Of a DNA stretch of 10,814 nucleotides, positions 7,904 to 10,814 are shown piece by piece. Source of the stretch: Thermodesulfobacteriaceae bacterium (GTDB lineage Bacteria; Desulfobacterota; Dissulfuribacteria; Dissulfuribacterales; UBA3076); the NCBI GenBank assembly GCA_012961845.1, contig DTYO01000330.1, positions 1 to 10,814 of the forward strand, given 5' to 3'. A program made the position numbers and the translations under genes. The notes under the pieces are model-generated. The model was not told where the DNA came from. It ran no database searches and saw only the letters and a list, made by a program, of their open reading frames with translations. Every line of letters begins with the position of its first letter. Position 1 is the first letter of the stretch.

Positions 7904-8131
7904 TCAGCTTCCGCAGGAACTGCACTTGGTGCTTGTGCATCCGCTGCACGAATTAGCGGCCTTTTTGCCTGTGCCCACAAAATTGGAGCCGGTTTTAAAT
8001 GCACAGACAGACATCTTTTTTTCGACGTCGGTCGAACTGCATTCAGGACACAGTACCTTTCGATTGGACCCCAGAACCAGTTTTTCAAATTCATTTCCGC
8101 ACTGAGAGCAGACGAATTCAAATATCGGCAT
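7904..8131 (-). CDS. FmdB-family small zinc-ribbon protein
   Basis: The 75-residue protein starts MPIFEFVCSQCGNEFEKL, the hallmark of the FmdB/CxxC_CxxC_SSSS family. Cysteines 8, 11, 28 and 31 form two CxxC pairs expected to hold one zinc ion. The C-terminal tail is rich in Ser, Cys and Gly and contains two further pairs, C62/C65 and C70/C73, so a second metal site is possible. The start is fixed by GGAGG 9 bases upstream of the ATG at 8131. The frame is open further upstream to 8275, but that stretch overlaps the preceding gene and lacks family similarity. The name FmdB comes from a putative regulator of formamidase genes, and the biochemical role of the family is not established. The 16-base gap to hemC suggests co-expression with tetrapyrrole synthesis. 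Confidence 0.9.
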   Translation of the reverse strand: MPIFEFVCSQCGNEFEKLVLGSNRKVLCPECSSTDVEKKMSVCAFKTGSNFVGTGKKAANSCSGCTSTKCSSCGS

Positions 8132-8140
8132 TTTAATATT

Positions 8141-8145
8141 CCTCC
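8141..8145 (-). promoter_or_regulatory. Ribosome-binding site of the FmdB-family gene
   Basis: GGAGG on the minus strand, 9 bases before the ATG at 8131, selects this start over upstream in-frame codons. No clear promoter or terminator is seen in 8132-8234. Confidence 0.7.
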
Positions 8146-8214
8146 ATGTGTAATGACTGGCCGCTCGAAGCTGTAGACACATGCCCGAGATGCGGGATGC
8201 GCCGAAACATGCTG

Positions 8215-8228
8215 GACATGAACATGTC
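8215..8228. repeat. GACATG-AA-CATGTC dyad within an ACATG cluster
   Basis: Two 6-base arms are perfectly complementary across a 2-base centre, 6 bases after the stop of the gene ending at 8235. ACATG also occurs at 8179-8183 and 8207-8211, and CATGT at 8145-8149. As RNA it could form only a short stem of about 5 base pairs and has no U-tract, so it is a poor terminator. A protein-binding site for the fmdB-hemC pair is possible but unproven. Confidence 0.25.
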
Positions 8229-8234
8229 AGGGAC

Positions 8235-9188
8235 CTAACACTGGTTCTGTATTTCTTCCAGTATGTATGCAGCAAGCAGCGGAATCATTATTTCGTGATG
8301 GCCGGTGATGTTGTATCCCCGCCCGCCTTCTAAAGTAGGCCTGTGTACCACGTTGGTCAAGGGCCTGTAGTGTCGTATAAAATCAAAATTCGCCGTGGTG
8401 AATTTCTTGACTGGATAACCAAGATTCCTCACCAGGGTAAGCGCTTTGAGAAACACTTCCGGCAGCAGGACAGCAGATCCCATGTGAAGTAGAGTGCCAT
8501 GATTAAGTCCGGCAACCAGACTGCAGAACAGCCTGAAGTCGTGATGAGATGCCTTGCCCAGTGCTGCTCCGTCCATACCGGGATGGATGTGTATGATATC
8601 GGTTCCGACTGCAACATGGACGGTTATGGGAATGTCCATCCTGGCTGCACTGGCAAGGAGACTTTGGGTGTTGTAGGGAAAATCGGCTTCCAGCAGGGCC
8701 TTGCCCACTGTTTCGCCAAGACCTTTTTCACCGGCAGCCGCCTTGGAGATGGCATTGTTCAGAAAGTCTCCGGTTTCCCTGGCCGCACCGAACCGCCCCT
8801 GACCTAAAACGGATGCAACATCTTCAGACGTCTTGCCTGCCATGGCAATCTCCGCGTCATGGATTATGCAGGCACCATTCACAGCAATGCCAGTAATTAT
8901 TCCCCGTTCCATCAGATTGATCAGTATTGGATTGAGCCCCACCTTGATTATGTGTGCTCCAATGGCAAGGAGTACGGTGCAGCGGTTTCTTACCGTTTCC
9001 GACACCGCCCTGGCAATCTCCCGGAGATCCTTGGCTGCGAGCTGGTTGGGAAGAAGGCTGAAAAAATCTTTCAGACTCATGCCTGCAGACACCGGTTTGG
9101 CAAAATCTGAAACAGTGACCTTGCTGTCTCGGTCGAACAGGGAATATGTTTTGAAACCTGAAAGGTCGATCGGGTCAGGATAGCTCAT
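8235..9188 (-). CDS. Conserved protein of uncharacterised family, possible deoxyhypusine-synthase-like fold
   Basis: The 317-residue cytosolic protein is not one I can assign a reaction to. Its strongly patterned segments are GAHIIKVGLNP (77-87), VNGACIIHDAEIA (103-115), GKTSEDVA (118-125), VAVGTDIIHIHPGMDG (192-207), LHMGSAVLLPEVF (234-246) and GGRGYNITGHHEIMIPLL (288-305). I recall such segments from a widespread family often labelled hypothetical or deoxyhypusine-synthase-like. The G-x-L-I-x-L-M-x-x-G-I-I-x-x-I-A-x-N-G layout resembles a nucleotide-binding Rossmann-type region. I do not see the catalytic lysine segment of true deoxyhypusine synthase. The ATG at 9188 overlaps the gmhA TGA by 4 bases (ATGA) and has GGAG 7 bases upstream. 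This start is better than the in-frame codon at 9227, which lies inside gmhA. The overlap implies coupled translation with GmhA and perhaps a sugar or nucleotide-sugar substrate, which is inference. Confidence 0.75.
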   Translation of the reverse strand: MSYPDPIDLSGFKTYSLFDRDSKVTVSDFAKPVSAGMSLKDFFSLLPNQLAAKDLREIARAVSETVRNRCTVLLAIGAHIIKVGLNPILINLMERGIITGIAVNGACIIHDAEIAMAGKTSEDVASVLGQGRFGAARETGDFLNNAISKAAAGEKGLGETVGKALLEADFPYNTQSLLASAARMDIPITVHVAVGTDIIHIHPGMDGAALGKASHHDFRLFCSLVAGLNHGTLLHMGSAVLLPEVFLKALTLVRNLGYPVKKFTTANFDFIRHYRPLTNVVHRPTLEGGRGYNITGHHEIMIPLLAAYILEEIQNQC

Positions 9189-9781
9189 TTTCCAGCTCCA
9201 GAAAGCCTTTTCTCCACAAGATCGCACAGCAGGTGTTCCAGGAAGATGTGTGTTTCCTGAATCCTCGGTGTGTCTGCCGTGGCCGCGCAGATCACCATAT
9301 CTGCATCAATCGATATCCCGCCGCCGGAGCTGCCTGTCAACGCAACGGTTTTTGCACCGGCTTTCCGAGCGGCGGCAAGTCCGGTAAGAACATTGGGTGA
9401 GCTGCCGCTGGTGCTTATCCCCATGACAACGTCATCCGGGACCGCAAGGGCCTCGACCTGTTTTGCAAAAATCTGGTCAAAAGAATAGTCATTGGAAATT
9501 GCCGTAATAATGGACGAATCTGTTGTAAGGGCGATGGCGGGAAGAGGTGTCCTATCCAAGCGAAATCTGTTTACGAATTCAGCAGCCATATGTTGGGCAT
9601 CTGCAGCGCTTCCACCGTTGCCGAACAGAAGGAGCTTGCCCCCCGACCTGAAAGCCCGGGCGATCCAAATGGAGAGATCCAAGATTTGTCCGGCACAAGA
9701 CTCTATGCTGCCTCTGTATGCCCTTACGGCCTCTTCGAGAGAATTTTCAATCAGTTCAGTGAAATCAGTGGGCGACATCAT
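9185..9781 (-). CDS. gmhA: Phosphoheptose isomerase GmhA
   Basis: GmhA isomerises sedoheptulose 7-phosphate to D-glycero-D-manno-heptose 7-phosphate, the first step toward the ADP-heptose used in lipopolysaccharide core. The 198-residue length is standard. The SIS-domain phosphate loop is GNGGSAADAQHMAAEF, and TSGSSPNV follows. Zinc ligands match the E. coli pattern: H64 and E68 in the loop helix, then Q175 and H183 in RIQETHIFLEH. The frame is open to a TTG at 9790, but the ATGs at 9781 or 9778 are likelier. None has a clear ribosome-binding site. The gene lies about 58 bases after the flavoprotein gene and overlaps the next gene by 4 bases. HldE or GmhB, which would complete the pathway, are not in the window. 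DiaA-type SIS proteins are an alternative, but the zinc ligands favour GmhA. Confidence 0.94.
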   Translation of the reverse strand: MMSPTDFTELIENSLEEAVRAYRGSIESCAGQILDLSIWIARAFRSGGKLLLFGNGGSAADAQHMAAEFVNRFRLDRTPLPAIALTTDSSIITAISNDYSFDQIFAKQVEALAVPDDVVMGISTSGSSPNVLTGLAAARKAGAKTVALTGSSGGGISIDADMVICAATADTPRIQETHIFLEHLLCDLVEKRLSGAGK

Positions 9782-9839
9782 CGACGTCAAATGAAATACC
9801 GTCTGGTGCTCTTGTCAACTGCGAAACAGCGGCTCCCTG

Positions 9840-10451
9840 TTATTTGATTCTATGGAGAAAGTTCACAGATCCCAGATCCCCATTTTCTGCAAGCAGCCTT
9901 CCGACAGTCCTGGCTTCATCAAGGGCGGTAGGATGCTCTTTTATTGCTCCCTTGCTCTCGATTCCCCTGTAGAGCAGAGCGCCTTCAAAATCCGCATCTA
10001 CTGCATCGAAAAAATATCTGATGACCCGAAGCACTCCGTCGAATAGCATTTTCCCCCTGGTAGCTCCCAGAGACAGGAAAATACCTCTGCGCCTCTTTCC
10101 TCCCAGTGGACCTCTCTTCAGGAAATACTTTCCGGTCCAGCAGGCCTGGGATCTTTCCACAAGTGCTTGGGTACGGGAAGTGATATTGTAGAAAAAAATG
10201 GGGGAGGCCACCACCACACAATCCGATTCCGCAAGCTGATCATAGATTTCCGTCATGTCGTCCTGGAGCACGCATTTGCCGGTTGTATCACATTCACCAC
10301 ACTCGATACAGTGTGTGATATTTATGGCAGCAAGATTGATCCTTGTGACAGAGGCCCCGTTTTCTTCTGCTCCCGAAAGCAGTGCGTCGAGAAGAATCGC
10401 TGAATTTCCTCCAAGCCGTGGAGATCCCATAAATGCTGTTATTTTTGTCAT
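9840..10451 (-). CDS. Iron-sulfur flavoprotein-like NAD(P)H/FMN oxidoreductase (flavodoxin-like fold)
   Basis: The 203-residue protein belongs to the NADPH-dependent FMN reductase superfamily. GSPRLGGNS (9-17) is the FMN phosphate loop, and VVASPIFFYNITSRTQALVER (79-99) is the second flavin-contacting region. The cysteines are spaced C48-x2-C51-x2-C54-x5-C60, the compact motif that binds a 4Fe-4S cluster in archaeal iron-sulfur flavoproteins (Isf), which reduce oxygen or peroxide. An electron-transfer or oxidative-stress role in an anaerobe is therefore plausible. The physiological partner is unknown. The ATG at 10451 has AAGGAG 7 bases upstream, a strong start. It is the promoter-proximal gene of the minus-strand block, and an extended -10 element lies 30 bases upstream. 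A short stem (AACAG/CTGTT) follows the stop, but without a real U-tract. Confidence 0.85.
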   Translation of the reverse strand: MTKITAFMGSPRLGGNSAILLDALLSGAEENGASVTRINLAAINITHCIECGECDTTGKCVLQDDMTEIYDQLAESDCVVVASPIFFYNITSRTQALVERSQACWTGKYFLKRGPLGGKRRRGIFLSLGATRGKMLFDGVLRVIRYFFDAVDADFEGALLYRGIESKGAIKEHPTALDEARTVGRLLAENGDLGSVNFLHRIK

Positions 10452-10480
10452 CAGAAGACTCCTTTGTGAAAACCTGGGCT

Positions 10481-10489
10481 ATCATACCA
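10481..10489 (-). promoter_or_regulatory. Extended -10 promoter element of the minus-strand gene block
   Basis: On the minus strand the sequence reads TGGTATGAT, an extended -10 (TG, one base, then TATGAT with 5 of 6 matches). The -35 region is poor, as is common for extended -10 promoters. The predicted start near 10474 would leave a leader of about 23 bases before the ATG at 10451, including the strong AAGGAG site. This is the best promoter candidate for the eight-gene block. Confidence 0.45.
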
Positions 10490-10543
10490 TTAAAACCTGA
10501 AACATGCACTCGGCAGTACAGGTTATCTTGTGCCTTGCTCGTG

Positions 10544-10560
10544 GTCCAGACCTGTCCAGA
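10544..10560. repeat. Direct repeat GTCCAGA x2, spaced one helical turn
   Basis: GTCCAGA occurs at 10544-10550 and again at 10554-10560, a 10-base period that puts both copies on the same DNA face. The pair directly abuts the candidate -35 of icd at 10561. That fits an activator site centred near -44 relative to the predicted start. It also lies about 78 bases upstream of the start inferred for the divergent gene. No regulator is identified. Confidence 0.3.
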
Positions 10561-10589
10561 GTGCCATTTCCGCATTGACTGGGTACAAT
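10561..10589 (+). promoter_or_regulatory. Putative icd promoter (GTGCCA-N17-TACAAT)
   Basis: GTGCCA (4 of 6 matches) and TACAAT (5 of 6) are 17 bases apart in the divergent region before icd. A TATAGT at 10591-10596 and a TTGACT at 10575-10580 also occur, but they lack properly spaced partners. The resulting leader would be about 48 bases long. Confidence 0.35.
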
Positions 10590-10629
10590 TTATAGTTTAG
10601 CCTATGAAGATTTATGGGTGTTTAGAATC

Positions 10630-10636
10630 AAGGAGG
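10630..10636 (+). promoter_or_regulatory. Ribosome-binding site that selects the GTG start of icd
   Basis: AAGGAGG lies 7 bases before the GTG at 10644. A closer ATG at 10639 is in another frame and stops after 11 codons, so GTG is the start. Confidence 0.75.
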
Positions 10637-10643
10637 CGATGCT

Positions 10644-10814
10644 GTGGGTAATTCTCCAGAGAAAATCACGATAAAAAAGGACGGGTCCGTTTCAGTCCCG
10701 GATTGTCCTGTTGTTCCTTTTATCGAGGGCGACGGAATAGGACCGGATATCTGGAATGCAACCAGATGTGTGCTGGATGCGGCGGTTGAAAAGGCATACG
10801 GAGGCCGCAGGGAG
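10644..10814 (+). CDS. icd: Isocitrate dehydrogenase (NADP-type family), 5' part only
   Basis: The first 57 codons are present, and the gene runs off the right edge. The translation contains VPDCPVVPFIEGDGIGPDIW at residues 18-37, then a run ending LDAAVEKAYGGRRE. This matches the N-terminus of homodimeric NADP-isocitrate dehydrogenases, including E. coli Icd, whose equivalent reads IPYIEGDGIG and later DAAVEKAY. The enzyme oxidises isocitrate to 2-oxoglutarate in the cytosolic citric acid cycle. The catalytic and substrate-binding residues lie outside the window, so cofactor specificity and intactness cannot be judged. The GTG start has an excellent AAGGAGG site. The gene is transcribed divergently from the flavoprotein gene across 192 bases that hold candidate promoters for both and a GTCCAGA repeat. 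Confidence 0.93.
   Translation, partial: MGNSPEKITIKKDGSVSVPDCPVVPFIEGDGIGPDIWNATRCVLDAAVEKAYGGRRE

Noticed and set aside
8132..8275. N-terminal extension of the FmdB frame up to 8275, including a CSCPAC stretch that looks metal-binding
   Set aside because: It overlaps the preceding gene, and a strong GGAGG directly precedes the ATG at 8131, where the family's MPIxEF start lies. The cysteines are likely chance.
8181..8330. Small plus-strand frame starting ATG 8181 with several histidines
   Set aside because: No Shine-Dalgarno, antisense to the DHS-like gene for most of its length, and no recognisable similarity.
9791..9818. TTGACA-N16-TTTCAT on the minus strand before gmhA
   Set aside because: The -35 is perfect but the -10 is weak, and the start would fall about 3 bases before the ATG, requiring a leaderless message. 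Not strong enough to call.
9825..9841. Short hairpin (AACAG/CTGTT) after the flavoprotein stop as a terminator
   Set aside because: Only 5 base pairs, a 7-base loop and just three T residues follow. It is too weak for an intrinsic terminator.

Overview
This window looks like an ordinary chromosomal stretch of an anaerobic Gram-negative bacterium, most plausibly a Desulfobacterota (former deltaproteobacterial) sulfate reducer or syntroph. The reasons are a fused CobA-HemD next to hemC, a GmhA heptose isomerase (implying lipopolysaccharide heptose), an iron-sulfur-flavoprotein-like reductase, a cytosolic orphan histidine kinase, and roughly balanced base composition. The taxonomic call is an inference from gene content, not from a marker gene. 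I see no mobile element, CRISPR array, rRNA or tRNA.

Layout. Positions 1-200 are a non-coding leader with a TATAAT box followed by a near-palindrome. Positions 201-1493 (+) encode a U32-family protein, probably a TrhP-type tRNA hydroxylation factor. It converges, with only 5 bases between stop codons, on a block of eight genes that all lie on the minus strand (10451 down to 1499). In transcription order these are: an Isf-like flavoprotein, gmhA, a conserved protein with a possible deoxyhypusine-synthase-like fold, an FmdB-type zinc ribbon, hemC, fused cobA-hemD, an atypical soluble histidine kinase, and a UvrD/PcrA helicase. Two junctions overlap: gmhA with the next gene (ATGA), and kinase with helicase (TTGA if the TTG start is used). 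fmdB and hemC are 16 bases apart. The remaining gaps are about 50-140 bases and show no convincing intrinsic terminator. At the right edge, a divergent region of 192 bases separates the block from the start of icd (isocitrate dehydrogenase, +), which runs off the window.

How the genes fit together. hemC and cobA-hemD supply three consecutive tetrapyrrole steps: porphobilinogen to hydroxymethylbilane, then uroporphyrinogen III, then precorrin-2. Precorrin-2 feeds siroheme, cobalamin and, in sulfate reducers, siroheme-derived heme. GmhA starts ADP-heptose synthesis. The helicase serves DNA repair. The block is therefore functionally mixed, and co-transcription is suggested only by spacing and orientation.

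I do not see an obviously new defence or mobile system. The two items most worth a second look are the translationally coupled gmhA plus uncharacterised-family gene, and the kinase, which departs from consensus at two catalytic boxes, has no visible response regulator and overlaps a DNA-repair helicase. Several start codons were revised from local ribosome-binding evidence: 6802 for cobA-hemD, 9188 for the uncharacterised gene and 8131 for fmdB.
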